DNA of 64,000 nt from Natronospira elongata (GCF_034931365.1 NZ_JAYGII010000002.1:161357-225356), one strand, 5' to 3'; shown: positions 1 through 9,286, numbered from the stretch's first letter. The notes: a model not told the origin generated them from the sequence alone. Program-made: numbers and translations.

Positions 1-14
1 GCCTGCGGCGAAAC

Positions 15-28
15 TGTACCAAAGTACA
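15..28. promoter_or_regulatory. Palindromic operator candidate TGTAC-N4-GTACA
   Basis: A perfect inverted repeat, TGTAC-CAAA-GTACA, lies about 100 bases before the TonB receptor start. The same element with one mismatch occurs at 7328-7341 between two 3-hydroxybutyrate genes. A binding site for the LuxR-type regulator encoded at 5803-6477 is an inference from shared position and symmetry. No other copy was noticed in the window. Confidence 0.5.
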
Positions 29-128
29 AGTTACACCCGGGTGCCTGCCTTCTAGGCTCCATTAGTGCCAGACAGTCTTGCAGGGGCAAAAGCCGCTGCA
101 CCCGAGTGAGTGAACTTGAGGAGTCCCC

Positions 129-2369
129 ATGGATATCAAGCGACTTTCCGCATGGAGCCTGGTCAGCCTCCTGTTTCTGGTCCCTGCTCCGATTCTTGCC
201 GATACGGCGGATGCGGAGCAGGACGAGGAGCAGGCTCAGCAGCGAGGTGCCGACGAGGAGGCCCGTGACCTGGGTCGCGTTGCGGTGACCACCCGTCGGG
301 TTGAAGAGACCATCCAGGAAGTACCGGTGGCAGTGACCGCCTTCAGCAGTGAAGATCTGCGTGATCTTCAGGCGGTACAGCTGGACGATATTCAAGCCGC
401 CGTGCCCAACGTCAATATTGCCCAGGGCCGGGCGTCGGCGAGTAGTGTCAACGCCTTCATCCGTGGCATTGGTCAGCCGGATGCCCTGCAGACCTTTGAT
501 CCGGGGGTGGGCATCTACGTGGACGATGTCTACATGTCCCGCATCCAGGGGGCTTTGTTCAATCTTTTTGACGTGGAGCGGGTCGAAGTACTCCGTGGGC
601 CTCAGGGCACCCTTTATGGTCGTAACTCACCGGCAGGGGCAATCAAGATCATCACCCGCACGCCCGGCGAAGTGAATGAAGCCATTGCCGAGCTGGGAGT
701 TGGTGACTATGGCCGCTACAACGGCCAGTTCTATGTTGGCGGAGGTCTGGGCAACGACTGGGGCATGTCCCTGTCAGGCCTTGTGACCGGCATGGATGGC
801 TATGTGGAAGATCCGGTCTTCGGTGGTGAGTTCAATGATGACGATAGTCAGGCCCTGCGTGCCAAGCTGCATTACGATCCGGCAGCGGATTTCAACCTCA
901 CCCTCAGCTGGGACTATACCCGTCAGCGGGCGGCCGCCACGCTGGGCCAACAGCAGGAAGACCTGATTCAGGTGGATCTGGCCACCGGCGAGAGCACTGT
1001 TCTCCTGCCCGCGCCGGAAGAAGAGTTCAACTTCCGCACCTCCACCAACCTGCATCCCGGACAGGGTCAGGACCTGGATCATTGGGGGCTGAGTGCCCGC
1101 TGGGAGCTGGGCCTGAATGAACACTGGCGAATGAAGGGGATCAGCGCCTATCGAGAGCTGGACACCGACTTCTGGCTCGATTTCGATAATTCCCGATTCT
1201 CCGTGACCGAAGCGCTGGTGGCCCTGGATCAGTCCCAGTTCAGCCAGGAGTTCCAGTTCCACTATGACGGCGGCAATGACTTCCGGGCTGTCACCGGTGT
1301 CTATTACATGCAGGAAGACGTGCCTTCCTATCAGGAAGCCATTGCCAATGATGCCTTTACCTTTGCCGGTGCACCGGTGGATTTTCTGCGCACCATTGAA
1401 GATGACCTGAGCACGACCAGCTACGCCGTATTTGCACAGGGGACCTGGGATTTGGCCGAGCGCTGGCAGCTTTCCGCCGGGGCTCGCTACACCCGCGATG
1501 AGAAAGAGTACTTCCGCACCACATCTACCTTCTCGAACTTTGATTTTCTGGAAGGCACATTCGCCTTCGAGGACAAGGACAGCTGGTCGGAAGTCACGCC
1601 CTCGCTCAGCGTCCGTTATGACATTGATGAAAACATGATGGCCTACGGCTCCCTGAGCCGCGGTTACAAGGCGGGCGGTTTCAATGGCCGTGCCAATGCG
1701 CCAACGGATACCAGTGCATTTGATCCGGAGATCGTGGATACCTTCGAGCTGGGTCTCAAGGCGACCTTCCTGGATGGACGCCTGCTCACCAACTGGGCGG
1801 TGTTCCGCAGCGACTATCAGGATTTCCAGGCTCGGGTGGCCGAGGATATCGACCAGTTCCCGGTCATCAACGCGGGTGAACTGCGTATTGACGGTCTGGA
1901 GCTGGAAGCATTGGCCCAGGTCGGCGACGATACCCGTCTATCCATGCAGTTGGGCCTGCTGGACGCTCGCTACAAGGAGTTCTTTGATCTCCGTTTTGAC
2001 GATGCCGACCGCTCGGATGACGAGGTGCCCTTCTCCCCGGACGTCACATTCCGTTTTGGGGTCCTGCATGACTTCCATCTGGGCAATGGCGGCACCCTGA
2101 CCCTGAGTGGCGATGCCCAGTATCGTGATGAGACGGCCCTGAGCGTGGATAATCAGCCGGGCCTGTTCCAGGATGACTACTGGCTGTTCAATTCCCAGCT
2201 GCGCTATCTCACCCCCGATGCCCGTTGGGAAGTGGCAGCCAGTGTCCGTAACCTCACCGATGAAGTGTACAAGGTGGATGCCCAGGAGTTCTCCAGCGTG
2301 GGTAATATCCAGGGCGCCTTCTTTGGCGCACCTCGCCACTGGATGCTCTCCCTGCGTCACTACTACTGA
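129..2369 (+). CDS. TonB-dependent outer-membrane receptor
   Basis: This 746-residue protein is an outer-membrane beta-barrel transporter energised by TonB. An N-terminal signal peptide (about residues 1-25) is followed by a plug domain that contains the family motifs YVDDVYMSR and VEVLRGPQGTLYGRN. The rest is the barrel, ending in an aromatic residue (Tyr). The ATG is supported by GAGGAG at 118-123, five bases upstream. The closest relatives by pattern are the broad receptors often annotated as siderophore or carbohydrate receptors, so the name alone gives no substrate. The neighbouring 3-hydroxybutyrate dehydrogenase and oligomer-hydrolase genes, and the shared palindrome, make hydroxybutyrate oligomers a plausible substrate. 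That is inference. Confidence 0.93.
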   Translation: MDIKRLSAWSLVSLLFLVPAPILADTADAEQDEEQAQQRGADEEARDLGRVAVTTRRVEETIQEVPVAVTAFSSEDLRDLQAVQLDDIQAAVPNVNIAQGRASASSVNAFIRGIGQPDALQTFDPGVGIYVDDVYMSRIQGALFNLFDVERVEVLRGPQGTLYGRNSPAGAIKIITRTPGEVNEAIAELGVGDYGRYNGQFYVGGGLGNDWGMSLSGLVTGMDGYVEDPVFGGEFNDDDSQALRAKLHYDPAADFNLTLSWDYTRQRAAATLGQQQEDLIQVDLATGESTVLLPAPEEEFNFRTSTNLHPGQGQDLDHWGLSARWELGLNEHWRMKGISAYRELDTDFWLDFDNSRFSVTEALVALDQSQFSQEFQFHYDGGNDFRAVTGVYYMQEDVPSYQEAIANDAFTFAGAPVDFLRTIEDDLSTTSYAVFAQGTWDLAERWQLSAGARYTRDEKEYFRTTSTFSNFDFLEGTFAFEDKDSWSEVTPSLSVRYDIDENMMAYGSLSRGYKAGGFNGRANAPTDTSAFDPEIVDTFELGLKATFLDGRLLTNWAVFRSDYQDFQARVAEDIDQFPVINAGELRIDGLELEALAQVGDDTRLSMQLGLLDARYKEFFDLRFDDADRSDDEVPFSPDVTFRFGVLHDFHLGNGGTLTLSGDAQYRDETALSVDNQPGLFQDDYWLFNSQLRYLTPDARWEVAASVRNLTDEVYKVDAQEFSSVGNIQGAFFGAPRHWMLSLRHYY

Positions 2370-2388
2370 TCCCGGCGTGGATCCGGAG

Positions 2389-2416
2389 ACGGCCCCGCAC
2401 TCGCGGGGCCGTTTTC
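2389..2416 (+). terminator. Rho-independent terminator after TonB receptor
   Basis: The arms ACGGCCCCGC and GCGGGGCCGT form a perfect 10-bp stem with a 4-base loop, followed by TTTT at 2412-2415. It ends the receptor transcript 20 bases after the stop codon and separates it from the kinase gene. Confidence 0.85.
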
Positions 2417-2458
2417 CGTCGGGTATTCTGATGCCATGCATGTTTCAGGCTTGAGTTC

Positions 2459-5400
2459 ATGACCCAGACGGTCACCATTGCCACCCTGATTCTGGCCGGC
2501 CTGGCCTGGCTGGGGCTGCTGTTTGCGGTGGCCTTGCTGGGAGAACGCCCCAGCCGCCTTTGGCATCGAATCTGGCCGACTGTCTACGTGCTCTCTCTGG
2601 CGGTTTACTGCACCGCCTGGACCTTTTACGGCACTACCACCCAGGCGGCCGAATCCGGCTGGCCCATACCGCCTACCTTCATCGGCACCATCCTGCTGTT
2701 TCTGTTTGGCTGGCCATTCTTGCGTCGCCTGGTACGCCTGAGCAAACAGCACAACAGCACCAGCATTGCCGACTTCATTGCCAGTCGATTCGGAAAGAGT
2801 TCGGCTCTGGCTGCGGCAGTGACGGCTGTGGCCCTGATCGGCCTGGTTCCCTACATCGCTCTGCAGCTCAAGGCGGTTGCCATGAGTTTCAGCGCCTTGA
2901 GTGTAGGCGAGGTCGGGGGAGGGGAGCCGCCGGCCTGGCAGGACCTGGCCTTTTACGTGGCGATCCTGATGGCCGTGTTCGGCATGATCTTCGGGACCCG
3001 ATGGGCGGCGGCCACCGCACACAATCGCGGTCTGGTATTCGCCATGGGCTTCGAGTCCCTGTTCAAGCTGGCCGCCATGCTGGCCCTGGGTGGCTTCGTC
3101 GTCTTTGTGCTGTTTTCAGGGCCCGCGGACCTTCTTGCCAGTACACCCAGGCCAGAGTTTCAAAACCTGGACAGCTTCCTGACCCTGATGCTGCTCGGTG
3201 CCCTGGCCATGTTCACCTTGCCGCATCAGTTCCACATCGGGATTGTCGAGTGCCGTGATCCCGAGCACATGCGAACGGCACGCTGGCTCTTCCCGCTGTT
3301 TCTGATCCTTATCAGCCTGCCCATCCTGCCCCTGGCCCGGGCGGGCGGCGAACTGCTGGGGCCGGCGGGAGTGCCGCCCGATCTCTATGTCTTGCAACTG
3401 CCGATGATGGAAGGGCAGACGGGGCTGGCCCTGTTCGCTTTCCTGGGGGGGCTGAGCGCGGCAACCGGCATGGTGATCTTGGCCAGCCTGACCCTGTCGA
3501 TCATGATCGGTAACCACTGGCTGACACCGGCCTTGTTGCGGGGAACCGGCGGCCGTCGCGGCGAGTTGCCCATCTCGGTGCGTACACAGCGCCGGCTTGG
3601 GATACTCGTGGTTCTGCTGCTGGCCTACGGCTACAGCCGGGCCCTTGGTGTGGCAGAGCCCCTGGGGGAGATCGGCGCCCTGTCCTTTTCGGGCCTGGCC
3701 CAGTTGGCACCGGCGGTGGTGCTCGCTGTTTATCGTCCCGGATTGCCGGAGCGCGCCATCCTGGCCGGTCTGGCAGCGGGGATCGTGGTCTGGACCTATG
3801 TGTTGCTGGTGCCCCTGGCGGTTTCGGCTCTCGGCTTGCCCACTGCCTGGTTGTCCGACGGCCCGCTGGGCCTGGCCTGGCTATCGCCAGAGGGCTTTTT
3901 CGGTTTGGGCCAACTGGATGTGCTGGCCCGCGCCGTTGCCACCAGTCTGGCGGTCAATCTGGCCTTTATCTTCCTGTTATTGCGTTTGCTGGGGCCAGGG
4001 CAGGCGCCGGCCGCCCCCACCAACCAGATTGACCCGGATACCCTGGAGACCATTGCCCGGCGTTTCCTGGGCAGGGAGCGGGCAGTTCGTCTGCTCCACA
4101 ATGGTGGTGAGGGTCGCCAGTTGGAACGAGCCGTCGAGCATGAGCTGTCTGCCATGGTGGGCGCCGCATCGGCGCGGCTGTTGCTTGATGCAGCCCGCCA
4201 GCGGGCCCCGGCACCGCTGGACACTGTCGCCGACATGGTGGGCGAGGCCTCGGCCCGCGCGCGCTTCAGTCGCGAGGTTCTGTCAGGGGCCCTGGAAAAC
4301 ATGAGTCAGGGCGTTTGCGTGGTGGACGATCGCCTAAGGCTGGTGGCCTGGAATCGGGCCTATCTGGATCTGTTCGATTATCCCCCCGAGTTGATTCGCG
4401 TGGGCCGCCCGGTGGCGGATCTGCTTGAGCACAATGCCCGCACCGGGCTACTGGCGGCCGGGGATAGCAAGGGTGCCATCGAGCGACGCCTGGCCCATAT
4501 GCGCAGCGGTTCCCGCTACCGGGTGGAGCGCGCCTGGCCGGATGGTCGGATCATCGAAATTCGCGGCAACCCCATGCCCGGTAGCGGTTTTGTGGCCACC
4601 TTTACCGATGTCACGGCCTTTCGCCATACCGAGGAGGAACTGCGACGGATCAACGAGACCCTGGAGCAACGCGTGCAATCCCGTACCGCCGAACTGCAGC
4701 AGGCGATGACCGAGGCGGAGCGGGCCAATGAGGCCAAGACCCGATTTCTCGCCGCGGTCAGCCACGACCTGGTGCAACCGCTCAATGCCGCCCAATTGCT
4801 GACCCATTCTTTGGCGCAACGCATGAATGGCCAGGCGGAAGCGCGCAGTCTGCAGCAGATTGATGGGGCCCTGGGGGCCACCGAATCCCTGCTCAGCGGC
4901 TTGTTGGATATTTCCCGTCTGGATGCCGGGGGCTTGCGACCACGCATCAATGAGTTTCCCCTGAATGACCTGTTCAATCAGTTGGCTGGTGAGTTCTCCC
5001 TGATTGCCGGTGAACGGGGACTGGATTTGCGCTGTGTAAAGAGCCGGGTCTGGGTCCGCAGCGATGTCCAGATGCTTCGCCGGATCGTTCAGAACTTCCT
5101 GTCCAACGCCCTGCGCTATACCGAGCGGGGCCGAGTACTGATGGGATGTCGTCGTTATGGCGACGAGTTGCTTGTAGGTGTCTGGGATACCGGTCCGGGG
5201 ATCGAGCCGGATTCCCGGCAGGTGATCTTCGAGGAGTTCAGGCGGCTGCAGGCCGAGGAAGCCGCGCCCGGGCTGGGACTGGGGCTGGCCATTTCCGAGC
5301 GCATGGCCAGGCTGCTGGGCCATGAGCTGGTGCTGGAGTCTGTGCCCGGTCGCGGCACTCTGTTCGGGGTCCGGGTCCCCCGGGCAGAGCCTGGAAGGCG

Positions 5401-5839
5401 CCAGGCGCGTCAGCCCAGCCGGATCGGTCGTGACCGGCTTCAGGGTCGGGTACTGGTGGTGGATAACGACCCGGCCATGCGCGCCTCCCTGGCGGGGCTG
5501 CTATCGGAATGGGGGTGCGAGGTCTACGAGGCTCGCGATGGCCGGACAGCGGCAGAGACCTGCGCGAATACCCTGCCGGATGTCCTGCTGCTGGACTACC
5601 ATCTGGATAAAGGGGAAACCGGTCTTGCCGTACTGGAATCTCTGCGCCAGGAGCTGGGGCCCCTGCCAGCCGTTCTGATCAGTGCCGACCACGGTGCGTC
5701 TCTGCGTGAGGCAGCTGCCCAAGCCGGTTGTGAGCTCCTGCACAAACCCCTCAAGCCTTTGGCGCTGCGTTCGCTGTTGCGGCGCCTGCTGTCAGCCCGC
5801 TCTCAGTCCAGGGCCTCCGATTCCCGTCGGCGCTCGTAG
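2459..5839 (+). CDS. SSS-domain hybrid sensor histidine kinase (CrbS/NahK-like)
   Basis: This is a 1126-residue membrane sensor kinase. Residues 1 to about 520 form a sodium/solute symporter-like module of many membrane segments (motifs AVYCTAWTFYG and TSIADFIASRFGKS). A PAS domain follows at roughly 610-720, then a short coiled coil, a HisKA domain with phosphoacceptor His769 (VSHDLVQPLNAA), a HATPase domain (DTGPGIEPDS, GLGLGLAISERMA) and a C-terminal receiver domain with Asp1046. The architecture matches CrbS/ErcS'/NahK kinases, which signal to LuxR-type regulators to control acetate, alcohol or short-chain acid use. The partner regulator is convergent and overlaps the 3' end by 37 bases. 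The signal is unknown; short organic acids or hydroxybutyrate are reasonable guesses. Confidence 0.92.
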   Translation: MTQTVTIATLILAGLAWLGLLFAVALLGERPSRLWHRIWPTVYVLSLAVYCTAWTFYGTTTQAAESGWPIPPTFIGTILLFLFGWPFLRRLVRLSKQHNSTSIADFIASRFGKSSALAAAVTAVALIGLVPYIALQLKAVAMSFSALSVGEVGGGEPPAWQDLAFYVAILMAVFGMIFGTRWAAATAHNRGLVFAMGFESLFKLAAMLALGGFVVFVLFSGPADLLASTPRPEFQNLDSFLTLMLLGALAMFTLPHQFHIGIVECRDPEHMRTARWLFPLFLILISLPILPLARAGGELLGPAGVPPDLYVLQLPMMEGQTGLALFAFLGGLSAATGMVILASLTLSIMIGNHWLTPALLRGTGGRRGELPISVRTQRRLGILVVLLLAYGYSRALGVAEPLGEIGALSFSGLAQLAPAVVLAVYRPGLPERAILAGLAAGIVVWTYVLLVPLAVSALGLPTAWLSDGPLGLAWLSPEGFFGLGQLDVLARAVATSLAVNLAFIFLLLRLLGPGQAPAAPTNQIDPDTLETIARRFLGRERAVRLLHNGGEGRQLERAVEHELSAMVGAASARLLLDAARQRAPAPLDTVADMVGEASARARFSREVLSGALENMSQGVCVVDDRLRLVAWNRAYLDLFDYPPELIRVGRPVADLLEHNARTGLLAAGDSKGAIERRLAHMRSGSRYRVERAWPDGRIIEIRGNPMPGSGFVATFTDVTAFRHTEEELRRINETLEQRVQSRTAELQQAMTEAERANEAKTRFLAAVSHDLVQPLNAAQLLTHSLAQRMNGQAEARSLQQIDGALGATESLLSGLLDISRLDAGGLRPRINEFPLNDLFNQLAGEFSLIAGERGLDLRCVKSRVWVRSDVQMLRRIVQNFLSNALRYTERGRVLMGCRRYGDELLVGVWDTGPGIEPDSRQVIFEEFRRLQAEEAAPGLGLGLAISERMARLLGHELVLESVPGRGTLFGVRVPRAEPGRRQARQPSRIGRDRLQGRVLVVDNDPAMRASLAGLLSEWGCEVYEARDGRTAAETCANTLPDVLLLDYHLDKGETGLAVLESLRQELGPLPAVLISADHGASLREAAAQAGCELLHKPLKPLALRSLLRRLLSARSQSRASDSRRRS

Positions 5840-6477
5840 CCTTGATCAATACTTAACTGACGGAAAGCGACCCCGGCCTGGGTCCGGTTACGGACATCCA
5901 GTTTCTGGAAGATGTCACTCATATGGGCCTTGACGGTGCGCTCCTGAATGCCAAGCTGATCCGCAATCTGCTTGTTGAGATAGCCCTCGGCAACCATTTG
6001 CAATACCCGGAACTGCTGGGGTGTCAGGCTGGCGATGCGGGCAGCCAGCTCCTCGTCACCGCCTGGCTCGGCAGCGACCGCTTCCTCCAGTCCCGGGGGG
6101 ATCCATTCGCGACAGTTCATGATGGCCTCGATGGCCTCGGTCAGCTCCTCCAGGCCTGAGCTCTTTGGGATGAAGCCGGCAGCACCATGGTCCAGGGCCC
6201 GGCGGACTACCTGCGGGTGCTCGTTGCCGGAAACCACGACCACGGCCACGGAGGGATACTCACAGCGGATGGCGGCCAGGCCCGCCAGTCCCTGGCTGCC
6301 CGGCATGCGCAGGTCCAGCATGGCCAGGTCGGTGTCGGGATACTCCTGAAGACATGCATGGGCCTGGGGGAGATCATGGGCTTCAATGATTTCGGCTTCC
6401 GGCAGGCACTGGGCCAGCGCCTGGCTGAGCGCAGCCCGGAACAGGGGGTGATCATCGGCGATCAGTACACGCGGCAT
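5803..6477 (-). CDS. LuxR-family response regulator (CrbR-like)
   Basis: A 224-residue two-component regulator. The N-terminal receiver domain has the acidic pair D8-D9, phosphoacceptor D55 (MLDLRMPG) and the conserved Lys in FIPKSS. The C-terminal LuxR/FixJ helix-turn-helix spans about 150-212 (LTPQQFRVLQMVAEG, NKQIADQLGIQERTVKAHM). It is the natural partner of the overlapping kinase gene. In CrbS/CrbR-type systems the regulator activates acetyl-CoA synthetase and related genes. Here the nearest targets would be the hydroxybutyrate genes and the TonB receptor, which share a palindromic site. It lies 25 bases downstream of the dehydrogenase gene on the same strand, so the two may be cotranscribed. 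Confidence 0.92.
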   Translation of the reverse strand: MPRVLIADDHPLFRAALSQALAQCLPEAEIIEAHDLPQAHACLQEYPDTDLAMLDLRMPGSQGLAGLAAIRCEYPSVAVVVVSGNEHPQVVRRALDHGAAGFIPKSSGLEELTEAIEAIMNCREWIPPGLEEAVAAEPGGDEELAARIASLTPQQFRVLQMVAEGYLNKQIADQLGIQERTVKAHMSDIFQKLDVRNRTQAGVAFRQLSIDQGYERRRESEALD

Positions 6478-6502
6478 GGCTCTCCACTCTTGGCGCGGTC
6501 AT

Positions 6503-7267
6503 TCAGCTTACCGTCCAACCGCCGTCCACGGTGATGGTCTGTCCCGTGATATTACGTGCTGCGGGACCGATCAGAAAATGGCAGATGCCCGCCAGCTCCT
6601 CGAAACTGATGAAAACGCCCTTGGGCATGGGCTTGAGCATGATTTCATCCACGACCTGCGATTTGGGGATGCCGTGGCTGCGGGCCTGGGATTCGATCTG
6701 CTGCTCCACCAGCGGTGTCTTCACATAGGTCGGGCAGATGGTGTTGATGGTGATGTCGGATTTCGCCGTCTCCAGTGCCACCACTTTCGACAGCCCAAGC
6801 AGACCATGCTTGGCGGCAACATAGGCGCTCTTGTAAGGACTGGCGACCAGTGAATGGATGGAGCCGATATTGATGATCCGCCCGAAATTTCGAGCCTCCA
6901 TGCCGGGCAGAACCGCCCGCGTGACTCGCGCCGCGCCCACCAGCATGATCTGGATGAGTTGATCCCATTTGCTCATGGGGAAGTCCGCCAGTGCCGCCAC
7001 ATGCTGCAGACCGGCGTTGTTGATCAACACCTCCACCGGATCGGAGAGCTGGTCCAGGGCGGCGTTGACCGATTCATCACTGGCAACATCCATGGCCAGG
7101 GCCTCGGCCTTGCCGCCGGCATCCCGGATTGCCCGGGCAGTGGCTTCCGCGGCTTCCAGTGACAGGTCGCTGACCGTAATTTGGTCGCCCCTGGCGGCCA
7201 GGTCATGGGCGATGCCTGCGCCGATACCACTGCCCGCGCCCGTGATCAGTACATGTCGCTGAGCCAT
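6503..7267 (-). CDS. bdhA: D-3-hydroxybutyrate dehydrogenase (SDR family)
   Basis: A cytosolic 254-residue short-chain dehydrogenase predicted to oxidise (R)-3-hydroxybutyrate to acetoacetate with NAD. It has the nucleotide motif GAGSGIG near the N terminus, NNAG, and the catalytic Ser and Tyr-x3-Lys (SAYVAAKHG). Family-typical stretches include HSLVASPYKSAYVAAKHG and the C-terminal QTITVDGGWT. It is divergent from the oligomer-hydrolase gene, so oligomer cleavage outside and monomer oxidation inside form a short pathway. The divergent region of about 140 bases carries the palindrome at 7328. Other SDR functions are possible but the sequence pattern and context favour this one. Confidence 0.9.
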   Translation of the reverse strand: MAQRHVLITGAGSGIGAGIAHDLAARGDQITVSDLSLEAAEATARAIRDAGGKAEALAMDVASDESVNAALDQLSDPVEVLINNAGLQHVAALADFPMSKWDQLIQIMLVGAARVTRAVLPGMEARNFGRIINIGSIHSLVASPYKSAYVAAKHGLLGLSKVVALETAKSDITINTICPTYVKTPLVEQQIESQARSHGIPKSQVVDEIMLKPMPKGVFISFEELAGICHFLIGPAARNITGQTITVDGGWTVS

Positions 7268-7327
7268 TGCTCTATGCTCCTTGTTGGCTGTATGAAAACG
7301 CTAGCACGTTCGGGCGATGACCGAACC

Positions 7328-7341
7328 TGTACCAAGGTCCA
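7328..7341. promoter_or_regulatory. Second copy of the TGTAC-N4-GTACA-like operator
   Basis: TGTAC-CAAG-GTCCA differs from the perfect palindrome at 15-28 by one base in the right arm. It sits near the centre of the divergent region, 61 bases from the dehydrogenase start and 68 from the hydrolase start, so one bound dimer could serve both promoters. Function is inferred. Confidence 0.45.
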
Positions 7342-7408
7342 AGTCGGGCCGGGGTTTTAGGGCGTTAAGCTGTGCTGTATGGACTGATCACGACTGGGAG
7401 CGAATCTG

Positions 7409-9232
7409 ATGACAGAGAGAACTGGCAGTAACAGTCTGGCAAGGCCCTGGCTGCTGTCCCTGGCTGTGTTGACTTGTCTGCCGCTTCTGCTGGCCTCATT
7501 GCTGGGCTGTGAACGGGAGCGGCCGGAGGAGTCGATGGGGCCGTCCTATCAGGCGCTGGGGGAGCTCAAGGTCACGCCTTACGAGGACCTGGTCTCGGCC
7601 GGTCTGGGCTGGCGCGGTCTCCAGTCCCGGGCCCCTGTTCCGGCCGAGCCTGAACAGGCCTCGCTTGAGGCCCGGCGTCGCCTCGCCATGCACGCCAACT
7701 GGACCTCGATCGTCGATGTGCAGGGCCCGGCACCCTTCGCCGATGACCCCCTGCCGCAGCTTGCCGGCGTGGAGTTTCATCAGTTCCTTCGTCTGGACGG
7801 CCATCGTCAGCCGGCACGCGTTCTGATGCAGTTGCCGGATTCATTCAATGCCGATACCCCCTGCCTGGTCGTGGCTCCGGCCTCCGGTTCCCGCGGGGTT
7901 TATGGTGCCATCGGCTTTGCGGGGCCATGGGCTCTATCGCGAGGCTGCGCCCTGGTCATGACTGACAAGGGGGCTGGTTCAGATCATTTCGATCTGGCCG
8001 CGGGCAAGGGCATCACCCTGGACGCCCAGGTTGCCGCACCCGGCGAGGAGCCGCTCGGCTTTGAGCCCGATAGCACGACGTCCAAGCCACTTGTGGCCAT
8101 GCAGCATGCTCATTCCGGAGACCATCCCGAGGCCGATTGGGGTCAGTTCACCCTGGCCGCCATTGATCAGGCTCTGGTCTGGCTGGAGGAGGCCACCCCG
8201 GAGCATGAGGTGGATAGGGGGCAGGTGCGTGTTCTGGCCGCCGGGTTGTCCAATGCCGGCGGGGCGGTGCTGCGGGCCGCGGAAGAGGATGAGGCCGGTT
8301 GGATTGATGCGGTGCTGGCCGTGGCGCCCAACATCACTGTTGAGGGAGCGCCGCCACTTTACGATTACGCCACCCTGGCGGCCCTCTATCAGCCCTGTCT
8401 GTTGGCCGACCAGGATGCCCTGTCGGCGATGAGCCTGGCACAGCCGGGGCAGGCAGTGACAGGGCGCCAGGCCTGTGAGGCCCTGGCGGAGGCCGGTTGG
8501 CTGGAGCAGCCGGATCCGGCCGAGGCGGCCACTATCCTGCGGGATGCGGGTTTCACCGAGCAGGCCCTGAGTCAGTCGGCGATCAATGCCGCGTTTGGCC
8601 TCTTTCGCTCGGTCGCCGCCACCTATGCCTCCGCTTATCTCGCCCGCGGTGCTGGCGACATGCCCTGTGATTACCGCACGGCGTTGCTGGATGATGACCG
8701 CCGACCTCGCCTGGCCACGACGGTTGAACGCAATCTTTGGTGGTCATTGAGCCCCGGTATCGCCCCGGACGGGATGATCGAATTGCTGGACGGGGAAGGG
8801 CAGGATCCCATCGTCGGACTGGGGTGCTTGCGAGAACTGTGGACCGGCGATGATGAGGAAGCGACCGGACTGCGGGCGGCGGTGGCGGAAACTCTGGCCA
8901 GCGCCCGCTTGCCGGATGTGCCGGTGCTGATCCTGCATGGCGAGATGGACGGTCTGGTGCCGGCCGCCTTCAGCAGCCGCCCTTACGTGGAGGCAGCACT
9001 GGCTGCCGGTGCGGATCATCTGGTCTATCGCGAGATACCTCGGGCCCAGCATTTCGACGCCATGCTGGCCCTGCCGGGCATGCGATCACTGCACGGTCCC
9101 CTGATGCCCTACGCCCAGGCGGGCTTTGAGCGCTTGTGGCAGGTGCTGGATGGAGAGGCGGCGCTGGCGGCCCCCCTGGATCTGACGGGAGAGTATGAGG
9201 ACGCGCTGCCGGAGGCGAAGCAGTGGCGGTAA
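7409..9232 (+). CDS. 3-hydroxybutyrate oligomer hydrolase, lipoprotein
   Basis: This 607-residue protein matches the D-(-)-3-hydroxybutyrate oligomer hydrolase family, which cleaves soluble PHB oligomers to monomers. The N terminus has a hydrophobic signal with a lipobox (SLLGC, Cys near residue 34), so it is probably anchored in a membrane facing the periplasm or outside. A serine-hydrolase nucleophile motif is seen in AAGLSNAGGA, with a late His in RAQHFDAM and Asp in GEMDGLVP as likely triad partners. GGGAG at 7397-7401 supports the ATG. It is divergent from the hydroxybutyrate dehydrogenase gene and is likely coregulated with it. Confidence 0.88.
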   Translation: MTERTGSNSLARPWLLSLAVLTCLPLLLASLLGCERERPEESMGPSYQALGELKVTPYEDLVSAGLGWRGLQSRAPVPAEPEQASLEARRRLAMHANWTSIVDVQGPAPFADDPLPQLAGVEFHQFLRLDGHRQPARVLMQLPDSFNADTPCLVVAPASGSRGVYGAIGFAGPWALSRGCALVMTDKGAGSDHFDLAAGKGITLDAQVAAPGEEPLGFEPDSTTSKPLVAMQHAHSGDHPEADWGQFTLAAIDQALVWLEEATPEHEVDRGQVRVLAAGLSNAGGAVLRAAEEDEAGWIDAVLAVAPNITVEGAPPLYDYATLAALYQPCLLADQDALSAMSLAQPGQAVTGRQACEALAEAGWLEQPDPAEAATILRDAGFTEQALSQSAINAAFGLFRSVAATYASAYLARGAGDMPCDYRTALLDDDRRPRLATTVERNLWWSLSPGIAPDGMIELLDGEGQDPIVGLGCLRELWTGDDEEATGLRAAVAETLASARLPDVPVLILHGEMDGLVPAAFSSRPYVEAALAAGADHLVYREIPRAQHFDAMLALPGMRSLHGPLMPYAQAGFERLWQVLDGEAALAAPLDLTGEYEDALPEAKQWR

Positions 9233-9243
9233 GATTGGGATCG

Positions 9244-9275
9244 ACCCGGGCGCCGCGGGTTCGCCGCGCCCGGGT
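9244..9275. terminator. GC-rich hairpin between convergent genes
   Basis: ACCCGGGCG and CGCCCGGGT form a perfect 9-bp stem around a 14-base loop in the 54-base gap between the hydrolase and DUF559 genes. There is no T tract, so it may be a weak terminator or simply a 3'-end stabiliser for either strand. Confidence 0.4.
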
Positions 9276-9286
9276 GCCCCGAGCGA

